This document shows, one piece after another, positions 47,031 to 58,319 of a stretch of 64,000 bases of DNA. The stretch is from NCBI GenBank assembly GCA_028023455.1, contig JAQFVV010012435.1, positions 184,001-248,000 on the forward strand, in the 5' to 3' direction. The notes beneath the pieces were generated by a model. The model searched no databases. It saw nothing but the letters and a program-made list of their open reading frames with translations, and was not told where the DNA came from. Positions within the stretch are counted from its first letter, which is position 1. Every line of letters begins with the position of its first letter. The translations under genes were made by a program, and so were the position numbers. Origin of the DNA: Epiperipatus broadwayi (lineage: Eukaryota > Onychophora > Udeonychophora > Euonychophora > Peripatidae).

Positions 47031-47500
47031 CAAAAAAAATATAAACAAAAAAAAAAAAAAAAAAAAAATTAAGAGGTGGGGGTGGGAGATATACAAAAAA
47101 AAAAAAAAAAAACCAAAAAACAATAAAAAACATATTTTTGTATAGGAAGAACCTTGTCGGGGGGGGGAAAGTGGAAATTTTTTCTCTTATTCTAAAACAA
47201 ATACCTTTTTTAACCCACCCTTGTTTGGGAAGTTGTTGTTGGAGGGTTTTATTAAATCATAATAGATATTAAATCATAATAGATATTTTTAATAAAATAT
47301 ATTGTTGGGGGTTGGGGGGGTGGTGTTGTGTAGCCCTTTTGTGTTTTCCCATTATAATTTATGGGATGGGGGAGGCCCCCACTCTCTTTTTTTTTTTGTT
47401 ATTTTTTTAAATTTATGGGAAGGAGGAATTTTTTTTTTTCTGGGGGGGTTATTTTGAAAAATCCTCTAACGTGTGGGCACCCAAAAAAAAAAGTTTATGT
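47031..47500. other. Homopolymer-dense, G-rich stretch
   Basis: Contains A-runs of 18 or more, several G-runs of 6-9, T-runs of 10-12, and a direct duplication of TAAATCATAATAGATAT. This texture is unlike the rest of the window and resembles low-quality read tails or poorly polished assembly. A real low-complexity tract cannot be excluded. Confidence 0.5.
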
Positions 47501-48051
47501 AAGTGGCAAGCCTGATTTCAGCGAAAATGCCTCTATTTAAAACCCCTTGAAGAGATGTTAGATCTGGACCATTATTTTCAATGTGTTTCTGGAAGTTTTG
47601 TGTCTAAATTTATATGTTTGGGATATTTTGTTGTAAGATGCTGTGTTGATAAAATAAAGTGCTAAATTGGTTGTATGTTATATTTCAAAATAACTAATAG
47701 TTTCTGGTTGTATATAAGTGTATATACATCTGTAGATACATGTTAAAGACATATGCAACACACACCCATATATATATGGGTGTGTACTTATGATATATTC
47801 AATTTTAAAAAAAAGTTAAATATAGAAAATTAAATTTGTACCTTTTTTTACTATTTTTTTTAATCATAGTAGTTTATTAGATGTGTATTTTAAGTTCATT
47901 GATTTAAAACAGCTTGAGTTAACTAAGCAACTGAATACTTCTTTAACATAATTTAATATAGCATTGCAATTTCAGAGCTATATCATATTTTTAATGAGCT
48001 CTATAATACATGGACCAATGGGAGTAACCACTTAAATGGATTTAACTCTAA
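47501..48051. other. AT-rich non-coding stretch
   Basis: Contains the short palindrome CACACCCATATATATATGGG then TGTG near 47760. No gene. Confidence 0.5.
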
Positions 48052-48131
48052 AAAAGATGATGATGATGATAGTAATAATTATGATGATGATGATAATGAT
48101 AATAATAATAATAGTAATAGTAGTAGTAGTA

Positions 48132-48182
<51 letters not shown>

Positions 48183-48211
48183 CCAACAATAATACTAATA
48201 CTAATAATAAT
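48052..48211. repeat. (GAT)n/(AAT)n/(AGT)n compound microsatellite
   Basis: Trinucleotide array shifting from GAT to AAT and AGT and back to AAT. It directly abuts FB-H copy h. Confidence 0.9.
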
Positions 48212-48641
48212 AATAAGCCAATAAACATCACATGACCATCACTTCTTATGCTTAGGTATAACTGTTGTTATATGACTATATAGGCTAATGGGCTTGGATT
48301 GAAAACATTAAGGTGCTTTCAGTTTAAGACTCATAGTTTTGTAGTTAAGTGGAGATAAAAGGTGGCTGCTGGAGGATTGCATTAGATCCTAAGATCTAGG
48401 TGCAGTGCTCTTAGATCCAAGGCCCCTCACTGATGAATGCCACAAGCTAGAAACTAGTCTGGGGATATTGGATGAGTAAGCACTAGATGGGGATTTTATG
48501 CACAAACCTTCTGGCATCCATTGATTACTATAGCTTGCTGTGTGTGGCAATACGTATAGTGAGTTTTGCCTGTTTTAACAACAGTTATACACAAGCATAA
48601 GAGGCGGTGGTCATGTGATGTTTATTGGCTTAAAACCAATC
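48212..48641. mobile_element. Foldback element 'FB-H', copy h (full length)
   Basis: This is the best complete copy. Outer inverted ends of ~55 bp start AAGCCAATAAACATCACATG and end with the reverse complement, followed inward by TTATGCTTA...TAACTGTTGTTA and its partner. Inside are GGGCTTGGATTGAAAACATT, AGATCCTAAGATCTAGG, the hammerhead-like motif, ATTTTATGCACAAACCTTC, ATCCATTGATTACT and GTGAGTTTTGCCTGTTTTAA. There is no coding capacity, so it must be moved by other machinery. The inverted ends suggest a DNA transposon or a fold-back mechanism; no clear target duplication is visible. Confidence 0.8.
48413..48473 (+). ncRNA. Hammerhead-like ribozyme motif, FB-H copy h
   Basis: Core elements are in type-I order: CTGATGA (48430-48436), short helix II around CACAA, TAGAAAC, then ACTAGTC with the cleavage triplet GTC. 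Helix I pairs CCCTCA with TGGGG next to the core and ATCCAA with TTGGAT further out, separated by an internal loop. The palindrome ACTAGT would form stem III between two molecules, as in other minimal hammerheads. Helix II has only two or three pairs and an A-A mismatch, so activity is doubtful. Confidence 0.6.
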
Positions 48642-48942
48642 CTGCCTAATAGGATAGTGGTGGCTATGGTTATTAAAGAACCAAAGACACCAAAATGTAT
48701 TGGTACTAAACTGAGTTCAGACCCATATGACTATACCAGCTAATGGTGTTGGATTGAAAACATTAAAGTGTTTTCAGTTTAAGACTCATAGTTTTGTAGT
48801 TAAGTGGAGATAAAAGGTGGCTGCTGGAGGGTTGCATTAGATCCTAAGATCTATGTGCAGTGCTCTCAGATCCAAGGCTCCTCACTGATGAAGGCCACAA
48901 ATGAGTGTGTGGCAATATGTATAGTGAGTTTTGCCTGTTTTA

Positions 48943-48945
<3 letters not shown>
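48642..48945. mobile_element. Foldback element 'FB-H', copy i (partial)
   Basis: Begins right after copy h with AGGATAGTGGTGGCTATGG and runs through the core to CTGATGAAGGCCACAAATG, where the 3' half of the hammerhead motif and the right arm are deleted. It then jumps to GTGAGTTTTGCCTGTTTTAA and passes into the AAT array. Confidence 0.7.
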
Positions 48946-49113
<168 letters not shown>

Positions 49114-50169
49114 TCATCATTATTACTACTACACTAGAGATAAGTTTTGTGATGACTATATAAAAACATTGATTAAAGACATTTTAAAGTTATAAAATCA
49201 ACTATTCGGCAGATGATAAAAACGAAGATATATATTTCAACTATATAATTAAAAACCCAATTTAAATTTATGTATACATTTTTATTCAGAATTATACAGA
49301 AATGTCTTAATAATATAAATGTGTAAAAAGTCAGTGATGCATATAGAAGTAGGAGTATGCATCAAGTGAGAGTGGAACTATATTTTATCTTCGATGTGAT
49401 GAAGCACAAAGATAGAGTAGTCAATTAGAGAGTTGAACATTTATCAATTGAAGTGCAATTTGTTTCAACTGCTTGAATGTCACATGACCTACTGAACAAC
49501 AAACCATTTGAATATTTTATTTATCTTATTTTTTATTTATTATAAAGATACAAAAAGTGTCTTTACATTATATATATATATGCTCACATATTAACAACAG
49601 GCTGCAGAAAAAAATTGATGTTATATAAAAAGAGTTCCATAGATTTATTTTTGAAACCTTAAAGAATCCACACAGGACAAATTTTAAAGGCCCATTTCAT
49701 AACGTTATTTTGCTGCAGTTATTCTTATTATGGGATAATTCATATGTAAATGAACACGTATGAGCCGCACCAATGCATATCAGCCAGTATAACAAATTTA
49801 CTGATGTTTTATCTCAGAGTTTAAGATTAAGAAATGCTATGGTATTTTTCCTCATTTGCTTGTTAGTTCTTAATTGATCTATAAATTGAGTTTTCATAAA
49901 AGCAGAATGAATGTGTGTCTGAATGATTTTTTATATGTAAATATTTTCAAATATGACACACAAAATTAAATTATGTCTCTTTTTTTTATAGAAGATTATA
50001 AAGTTGCCAACTGAAGCAATTGTTGATGGTTAAAGATAGAACATACTAAGAATTCCTGACATCATCTGATCGCAACCTTTTTTATTTACAATGCAGATCA
50101 AGCTCACATGAAGTAAGATTGCATAAAGTAAAAGAACTGTCTAATATTAAATGAGATGATGGTGGACTT
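49114..50169. other. AT-rich non-coding stretch
   Basis: No gene recognised. Confidence 0.5.
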
Positions 50170-50760
50170 TATAGAATTCTATGATAAAATAATGAGCATG
50201 CTAATAGCTCTAACAAGCTTTATTGATAAACTAAAGCACTATTGGCTCTCCTCAGTGAGGCATTTAAGATATTTCAGACACTAGATAAAAAAATACCAAC
50301 TAAAGGCCAGCACTTATCTGATACTTTACTATTAAGTAAAAAATCTGAAATTTTCAGATACCTACGTGTCTTCAAATCCAGCTATCTAACTTAAATAGCT
50401 GTATGGGTCTGAAAACTCTTCAGCCACACCATATATTAATAATCTTAGCAATATAATATAGCTTAAGACTTAAAAGCAAAATTATAATAGTAAATAAAGT
50501 CAAGTCATATATCACATGACTTAATTTGATTAGCTTGTAATTGTAAAATAAAATAATGAGTGTGCTAATAGCTCTAACAAGCCAATAGCTCAAAACTGTT
50601 TGAGAATAGGATAATTTCTAGATAGAGATTTTTAAATGCTTTCTCTTGCAGCATTTATTGATAAAGCTTGTTAGAGCTATAAACACCCTCACTATTTTAT
50701 TTTATAATTGCAAGCTTATCAAGTTAAGTCGCATGATATATGACTTGAAATCATTTATTA
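50170..50760. mobile_element. Repeat family 'X', inverted composite
   Basis: The 29819-30301 family appears here in minus orientation (interior 50230-50500, terminal block 50500-50566) and again in plus orientation (terminal block about 50690-50755). AGCTCTAACAAGC and GCTTGTTAGAGCT form an inner inverted pair. A further partial end lies at 50175-50225. It is non-coding. It looks like one copy inserted into, or folded back on, another. Confidence 0.6.
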
Positions 50761-50879
50761 TTAAAATTATAAGAAAAAGACAAAGATGTAATTGATTTTA
50801 AAAATCAGTCATATAATTTATTATGAAAGTTTAACTATCAGAAATATAAATAAAGTGGAATTCATCATAAAGAAAAAAT

Positions 50880-51450
50880 AAAAGACCAATATTATTGCAA
50901 TTGTTGACATATCAGACAGAGTGATAACATTAAGTATTGAAGTTAATAGAAGATACTATATGCACATTATTCAGATTTATGCCCCAACAGTGTTTGAAAA
51001 GGAAAGTTTTTAACAAATGTGTTTTACCAGTTCTTACTTATGGATCTGAGACTTGGACACTTAATAGAAGAGCAATACAGACTTCAGACCACTCAAAGAA
51101 GTATGGAGAGATGCATGTTGGGAGTAACAAGAAGAGATCAAAAATGCAATGTATGGGTAAGATAACAAACAGGTGTTACTGACCTCATTGAAAAAATTAA
51201 AAGATTGAAGTGGAGTTGGGCGGGACATATTTCTAGAAGAGATCATAATAGATGGACAATTGAAATCTTAAACTGGATTCCAAAAGATTGTAAAAGACCC
51301 AGAAAGAGACCACATATGAGATGGAGGGATGAAATAAGAAAGTGTGCAGGGGTAAGGTGGAGAAGAGAAGCTAAAGATCAGAGAAGATGGGTTAAACTTG
51401 GAGAGACCTTCATCTTGCAGTGGATTGATAATGGTTGATGATGATGATGA
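50880..51450 (+). pseudogene. RTE-type LINE, internally deleted copy
   Basis: Begins with endonuclease-domain sequence SDRVITLSIEVNRRYYMHII then QIYAPT (50920-50990), and passes within a few bases to the C-terminal RT region (CLKRKVFNKCVLPVLTYG, SETWTLNRRAIQ). After a frameshift it reads MKWSWAGHISRRDHNRW, IPKDCKRPRKRPHMRWRDEI and RWVKLGETFILQWIDNG (51205-51438). The tail is GATGATGATGATGA. The RTE C-terminus, including the TYGSETW block and the WAGH...RW...RPxxRW...W pattern, is unmistakable. Most of the endonuclease and the whole RT palm are missing, so the copy cannot be autonomous. Confidence 0.85.
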
Positions 51451-51976
51451 TGATGATATGAACTTACAAAATGCTTTTGATGTCCAAATAACATTTCAAG
51501 ATTACCATGTGAGACTTTAATGCTAAAATTGCTAAATGATTGAAAAATGAAAATAATTTAGATAAATTTGGTTATGGTGATGGAAATGAGAGAGAACACA
51601 GGCTTACGAATTTTGCAAAAGAAAGAAAATTGAGAAGAATGCCAACGGAAGTGGAAATGGATATATCCAAATAAAGCTATGCAGAACAGAAAATTTGTAT
51701 TTCAAGATCATAATGCTCTTAATAGATTTCAACACAAGAAGTGATAATCATTTAGGGATTTGAAGATATGTTTTGATGCAAAACTAGAGAGACAAAATCT
51801 ATTAAGACTATTGGGAGTCAATGTCCCTAACTTTCCAAAATAATCCAAAAAAATTCAATTAGAAGTTGCAAATTAGTTTAAGATATAATAGATTTGAAAG
51901 ATGGTTCAGACTTGATTGGTATCAATTAAAAGAAAACTGTCACTCTATTAAAAATTACAAGAAAGATAGATGGTGT

Positions 51977-52085
51977 TGTCAAGCATTGTTATCCAAGAGG
52001 TCCTCACAGCCAACTTGCAAGCAAGTAGTTGGCTTCAGATAGTTGTGGGTTCACCTCCCAGCCAATGCTATGACATAGGGGGGGA
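51977..52085 (+). mobile_element. tRNA-derived SINE 'S', copy 4, with target duplication
   Basis: A 15-bp perfect duplication AAAGATAGATGGTGT flanks it (51962-51976 and 52086-52100). The body reads TGTCAAGCATTG, CCAAGAGGTCC, CTTGCAAGCAAGTAG, GTGGGTTCACCTCCCAGCC, AATGCTATGACATA and a run of eight Gs. It is inserted into the endonuclease part of the RTE copy, so it is younger than that copy. Confidence 0.85.
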
Positions 52086-52587
52086 AAAGATAGATGGTGT
52101 CAAAAAAAGCAATTTACTCGGAAATTTTTTGAGTCAAAAGAATGTATAACAAAAAGAAGGAATGTGAATTTTTTTTCAAATTATTCTTTAAGAACATTTG
52201 AATATTTAGAGTTTTCTTTCAGCAAGAAGAAGATGGAATTATTGCAAAAAGAGAAATATCAAGAAATGTGTAGAAGAGTTTTATAAACAAATATTTCTTA
52301 TATAAAATCTCTATTTTGTCTGTTGTCTAAATGTTGTGTGCAATGCTGTTTAATTTGTTGCATTAAAAATTACAAAAATGATGAATTTAACAGTGCAAAG
52401 AAAATAATTCCACTTTTTATATTTAATAACCCATAACTTTTATTACAAAGCATATTTTATGTGGAAGAAGTAATTACATCATTAGTAAAAAAATGCTCAG
52501 AAAAAGAATCAGCGCATATGCTTTTAACTACAGTACAGTACAGAACTGAATAGATATAATATTTAAATTGCAAAAACAATGTGATTA

Positions 52588-52679
52588 TCAGTCAAGCATT
52601 GGTGGTCTAGCAGTTAGCATAGCTGCCTTCCAAGCAGCTGGCCTGGGTTCACTTCCCTGTTAGTGCTTTGACATATAAA
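52588..52679 (+). mobile_element. tRNA-Gly(UCC)-derived SINE 'S', copy 5
   Basis: The 10-bp duplication AATGTGATTA flanks it (52578-52587 and 52680-52689). Bases 52596-52666 are 71 nt, the usual tRNA-Gly length, and fold as a tRNA-Gly: GCATTGG acceptor strand, TGGTCTAGCAGTTAGCA D arm, anticodon arm GCTGC-CTTCCAA-GCAGC (anticodon TCC), GGGTTCACTTCCC T arm and TTAGTGC. The acceptor has wobble pairs. The 5' leader is CAGTCAA and the 3' part is only TTTGACATATAAAA, so the SINE is almost all tRNA. The duplication marks it as a retroposed copy and not a native tRNA gene. Confidence 0.8.
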
Positions 52680-54490
52680 AATGTGATTACAGTACATAAA
52701 TTAATGTTTTAAATATATTTAGTAGGGTAAAAATAGATGTTATAGTACCATATTTAAATTTAGATTTAATTAGCATATAATTGAGGTCGTGTAGTTTGGT
52801 AATGCATAGTTCATGCTAATTTCACCATTAATATGGCCTTTATTCTCACATTTATTTCTATAATATTAAAATCTTTTGTTTAATTTATATTAAATGTTAA
52901 AAAAAGTTTGTTAAAGTAACCAATCAAAAAAAAAAGGCCTTTACCTAAGTTGGGTACATCTTGTATAGTAATAAACACCCCCCCCCTCAAAGTTCTAAAA
53001 TCACTATTTTTTTCAGAAATGCTAAGTATTTTAAATAAAAATCTGAAACATGCAATTAAATGTATGAAGAAGGTAAAATCTCCAGAAAGCAGTGAAATTA
53101 TTATTGATAGTTTAAACAAAACAAGTGAAGAAATAAATATGTGTTGGCAAAGTTATATATCTTTTATCTAAATGATAAAGATATATGAGATTATTGGAAG
53201 AATACAGTATTAATAATGGTATTTAAAAAAAGTGATCAAGAAGTTATTGGAAATTACAGAATTATCAATCATTTATAAATTTTATATATAATTATCACTA
53301 AGATAATTACAATTCATCCAGAACAAACTTTGAATTCTAAAACCAATCTGAAGAATAAGTAAGATTTGAAAATGGTTTTAACAAAGTGGTTCATATCTAA
53401 ATATTGGGAAAAAATTATAGAACATAATAAATATGAGTTGCTAATATGTTTTGGATTTGTAGATTGTGAAAAAGTATTTTTACATTGATTAAAGCTTAAA
53501 GTCATCAAAGTATATACTTTGGATCCTGCTTTATTCTGAAAAATATTTTCAAAATGCCACAAAATTGATAATTATACAGTAATACTAAGGAAATTAACAT
53601 TGAAAAGAGTGTACATGAAGATGGTTAAATATATTCAAAAAAATGTATACTTGTAACGCAAAAAGTATTTTGTGATTAAAATGAAGAGCTAAGGAAATAA
53701 AAGTAAATAGAAGTTATTTAGGTCATTTACATTCGGAAGATAATATGGTTGTCTTTGAAAATAATGCTTAAGCGTTTTAAAAAATATAGCAAAAGCTATC
53801 AGATTAAAGTAAAAAAAGGGGATAATTAAAAAGACAAACAATGTTCAATGGATTTTCTCGAAAGAAAAAAATAAAGATTGTTAATGATGAGTAAGAAGAA
53901 GTTAACAACTACAAATATCTTGATCAGATTATTAATGCAGGTGAAAACATAACAGTTGAATTAGTGATAAAATGAAACCTGGAAGTGCTTTATTTAAATA
54001 ACAGTATTAAAGAAAATATGCCTATGTGTTTGTAAAAAAAAGCCTTTAATAGACATGCTTTACTAATTTTTGCATATGGATCTGAGACATGGACACTTAA
54101 TAGAAAAGCAGTACTACAATTTCAGACCACTCAAAAAATATGGGGGGTAACATTAGGAATAGTAAGAGGAGATTGAAAATACAATACACTGATGAGGGAA
54201 CAAAACAGGTATTCCTAACACCATTGAAATAATTAAGAGACTGAAGTGAAATCTCAAGCTGAATATATTGTTAGATACGATGTGAATAGATGAGACAGTT
54301 GATATTTAAAATTAAATCCCAAGATGACTGTAAAGAATCTAGAAGAGACCACATGTGAGACAGATGGATGACATAAAAACTTTGCTAATATGATATGGAG
54401 AAATGAGACTAGGGATCAGAGAAACTACATTAAATTTGAAGAGATGTTTCATTCTGCAAATTATTGATAATTGTTGAAAATGATGATGAT

Positions 54491-55625
54491 TACACATAAG
54501 AAAAAAATATGACAGTCAATTTTCTAATGTGCAACAATAATGTAAGCAATTATCAATAAATAACACTAAAAAAGGGGTGTTAAACTAATTTAAGCAGTGG
54601 TTGTTTACTTTGAAACTCTTTTATTTAATTGTCTATTGTTCAGTAATTCTGGTGCTGCAGGGTGAGACATATTTTTTTGAGTTTTTGCTTCTTGTTAGAA
54701 CAGAACTGAATAATTTGCATAGAGAACTATGAAAATATGTTTTATTAAAAAGGAATAGAACTAAAACTCAATGCTGGAAAAATGGTTTGGTAATAGTGGG
54801 TGAGAAATGAAAATAATTAATCTGGATACAGTAGTTTCAGAAGAAATTTTTTAACATGGATAACAAAGTTTTTGAACATGTGACCTATACACAGTCACTT
54901 CTAACTTTATCTAAAGAGAAAGCATTTTACATCTCACTGAGTTTTGCCAGATGAAGAAATTTAGAAAGTGAAACAAAATCTTTTCCGATAAATCCATGAA
55001 AGGTAAATACAAAAGAAATGTACCCAATATTTCTAGTCACAAGATGACTTCTTTTTTCTCCAAGCTATTTGCAGCACCATTTTTATAAATCAACAGATGT
55101 GTTTTGAAGTGATATAGTTTAACTAGTCATTAAGATAATTTTAAGTGATATCTTGTCTGAATCACAGATTGAGATATGAAATGTGACAACATGTTTTGCT
55201 TGCGTAGATCATTTTCAATGAGAACCATCTAAAAAGGTTTTGCACCTCAAAGTTTCACTGTGATACCAATTTGAATCATTTAAACCACTTCAGTAGCAGT
55301 CTTTTTTCAACTGAAAACAAAATTTAATGTTAGTGTATTGTTTCATCACTGTCAAATATTATTTCATAACTTCTGATCCAGCCATGCATGATAGCACCTT
55401 CAAATTTTTGGGTTGAGTAACTAAATGATATCACTATTGTAATACATGCATTGATTCAAAGTCAACATGGCAAAAGATTTGATGAGAGAACCAGACATCT
55501 TTTCATTGGAATGTGCTATATATGTAAATTCAAGGAAAAATAATTTTAAAATTAGAGAGATGTTTTAAACTTCTTCCATCTTATCATATGTATCTTTGGA
55601 TGGAGAGGGGTTTTAATAGTTGCCT
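54491..55625. other. Non-coding stretch, possibly old transposon
   Basis: No open frame. The text between 54900 and 55560 is less AT-rich and may be a worn coding repeat on the minus strand, but I could not assign it. Confidence 0.4.
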
Positions 55626-55692
55626 ATATGTTCAGCACAAGTGGTAGAGTGTCCAATTTAAGACTGGGAGATCCCAAGATCAATTCTAGCAC
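55626..55692 (+). other. tRNA-like fragment
   Basis: GTTCAGCACAAGTGGTAGAGTG resembles a D arm/A box, TTTAAGACT an anticodon region and AGATCAATTCTAG a B box. Pairing is poor. Probably the head of an old SINE. Confidence 0.35.
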
Positions 55693-56690
55693 TCAAACTC
55701 ATGAACTCCAGAACAATGAAGCAATATGCCTTTTCTATAATCATCATCATCAGCATCAACCATAATATAGAATAGTAAAATAAAGGACAGTAGTCACCAG
55801 GCTTCGTAAAAATTTGAGCAGTTTTCTATTCTTTTATATTCTTGCTAAGAATAGTTGGATACCCATTTACTAATTAATATTCTTAATCCTATTGAATAAA
55901 TTTTCAAATTTATTCAGCTCAGATTCAAACCGAGGCAATAGACACTGCCATTGTTTAGGAAAAGTTTCTTCTTAACGTACATAAAGCAGTGCGACATATG
56001 GATTTTTTCCCCTCATATATAATATTTTATTTGTTCATCTATTTTTTTTATGTATCCACAAAATATTAAACCTCTTTTTAATTTACTTAATAAAAAATGA
56101 ATTAGAGTGCCTTTGGTTTTTGATGATTTGCTGTTTGACTTTACTTTCGCAAATAAGAATTGATTAATTGAACTAGCTAAACAAACTAAGGAGAACTAAA
56201 AACATTCTCCATTTAATAATTTAGAACTGCACAAATTGATTTAGTCTCAATGAAGTTGAAAATTTAATCTTATATAAAACATTGGATTACAGTTTTAGTT
56301 AACTCAAGAAATGAGTCTTATTAAGTCAATTAATAATGCCAGAGATGTTTTTCAAATATGCTAATGCAACGAATAATTTTTGCCAATTAATCAATAATGT
56401 AAAATATCTTCTCTAATAGTAATACAAATTGCTTTTTACCTAGAAAAGTAAACAAACTAGTTTTATTAGAAGAAAGCATAAATTAATATTTTTAAATATA
56501 TAATAAACTATTTTAAAGTTTATAGCTAACTGACAATCTATTTATAAATAAACTCGAAGCTGCCATTATTAGGGATTGAACTGAAAAACTTGCAAAAATT
56601 TTTATTCTATTTTCAAAACAATATTTTTTTCTTAAAATATTATTTTTCATTATATAATTGGATTATTTCAGGTTATTATGGTATTAAAAA
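55693..56690. other. AT-rich non-coding stretch
   Basis: Nothing recognised. 55738-55765 is a TCATCATCA-rich string that could be an RTE tail on the minus strand. Confidence 0.45.
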
Positions 56691-56810
56691 CAAGAGCAGT
56701 GATCTAATGTGATGTACTGTGATTTCTCCTTATATGGAGTCAGGAATGTCTCAGCAACTATGTCCAGAGAATCCTGTTAGCCACTTTATCTTCCCTCTTC
56801 ATTCCCTGCC

Positions 56811-58218
56811 CTAGGTTTTCCCATATCTTGCTCCATCCCATTTCCACAACATAATCTTTGTCAACTCCATGGCCTTTATATCTAAATTCCCCTTATCTTT
56901 CCCCAAACCCAGCATAAAAACTAATAATCCATTTTTTGTATAATCACTTTGTTTATATTTATTCTTCCACAACTTCATTATTTGTATCCTTTCTGCTTTC
57001 AGGCATTTACATTCAATTAACAGATGCCTAATATTTTTTATGCCTTCCTTTCAGAACTTGCAGACCAAATCACCCACATTTTTCCATTTACATGCATATT
57101 CCCTTGTTGCTAAAGATCCCAAATCTTAAACAGTAAAGTAATTTTCCTTGCTATTATCATAAATTAACTCACACTCAATATTCTGTTTAATTCTATATAT
57201 ATTTAAACATTTTTTCCTCTCCATACTAGTTCTCCATCTCTCTAACTCCCTATTTCTTATTAATGCATCTATTCTTCTATTGCATTCCTTACCACTATAA
57301 CGCTCAATAATTCTCCTAACACAATCATCCCACCTTTTGTACAAGTATATTGACATAAATCCTTTAGCCAAATCTTCTGCATACCACATTACCTTTCTCA
57401 TTCATCTTGACGCATGCCATTTACTCATAATCCAGTTAAATAATATTTTGGCTGTTCTTTTATTATCCACAAACTGCAATCTACTGAAAATTTTTATTTT
57501 GCTTTTTGCATCTCTCATATAAAAACTTGACCACCCCATTTTTCCTTGAATTTCATCCTTTGCCATGCACATGTCTGCATCTAATGCATGACTTCTTACT
57601 TCTCTTTGTACTTTTTCTAAGTAATCTATTACCCCTTTACTAACACATAACACATCATTACCATATGTTAACCCTGCTACTTCCACTTCCTTCAATACAA
57701 TTCTAGCTGTATTATATTTATTATATGAAAACATTAGTAATTTCTTTATCAATCCCTTTCTTATCTTTGCTTCATTTATCAATTTTTTCTCCCATTCATC
57801 CAAGTAATTTCTTTGATTACTTAAGATGATTCCCAAATAATTATATCTATTCACTACATTGAACTTTAAATTCCCCAATAAAAATTCTTTGTCTTCTCTT
57901 TCCCCAGTATTAATCATCATCACTTTTGATTTTTCTTCGCTAAATTTAATCTCCAGCTCTTTACCCACACTTGTGCATGTCCTTAGCATAACTTCCATTT
58001 CTTCTCTTCTTTCTGCACACAAAAAGACATCATCAACAAATAAAAGACCTGACAATGTATATACTCCCTTACCACCTATTAATGGTATCTGTATTCCTTT
58101 TCCTAGTTTTTCTATTGCTCTCTCCATTTCTCTCAAATACAAAAAAATAAAATAGGTGATAAGAGGGCATTCTTGCCTTAGTCCCACCCCATTTTTAACC
58201 TTAACTGATTCTCTATAT

Positions 58219-58283
<65 letters not shown>

Positions 58284-58319
58284 ATTATTTTCATATAATT
58301 TCTTAATAATATCCACCAA
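56811..58319 (-). pseudogene. LINE D RT core and C-terminal tail
   Basis: One reading frame of 503 codons with three internal nonsense codons (TGA at 57402, TAA at 57126, TGA near 57053). It runs from VDIIKKLYENN, through a Tyr/Ile run encoded by a TA microsatellite, to YRESVKVKNGVGLRQECPL and the palm motif FVDDVFLCAERREEM. Then come FSEEKSKVMMIN, NRYNYLGIILSN, YLEKVQREVRSHALDADM and MGWSSFYMRDAKSK, the common LINE C-terminal pattern. The end has CKWKNVGDLVCKF and IRHLLIECKCLKAERI, a Cys-Cys-His-Cys arrangement typical of LINE C-termini. The usual GQGCPL is RQECPL and FADD is FVDD. Upstream, KVYDSVNRNRLWVSLVNLGMD continues the same frame past another TGA, so coding extends above 58319. Confidence 0.8.
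58219..58281. repeat. (TA)n microsatellite inside LINE D RT
   Basis: About 30 TA repeats, in frame with the RT coding, adding about 20 Tyr/Ile residues between LYENN and GYRESVKV. It probably expanded after insertion. Confidence 0.95.

Larger units (their letters stand above)
51451..54490 (+). pseudogene. RTE-type LINE, long but heavily decayed copy
   Basis: Endonuclease domain remnants run from about 51505: DFNAKIAK, then NNLDKFGYGDGNEREN then TGLRIL, and SDNHLGI-like blocks to about 52300. RT begins near 53030 (KHAIKCMKKVKSPESSEI), continues with a GNYRIINH block near 53250, a worn FADD region near 53720 (SEDN), VNNYKYLDQIINAGE-like at 53905, and FAYGSETWTLNRKA at 54070. It ends with a worn RTE C-terminus and GATGATGAT tail near 54490. 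Two tRNA-derived SINEs interrupt it (51977-52085 and 52588-52679). Numerous stops. It is the longest RTE copy in the window. Confidence 0.75.

Noticed and set aside
54900-55560. Worn transposase gene on the minus strand
   Set aside because: Composition hints at former coding, but I could not identify any motif or frame.
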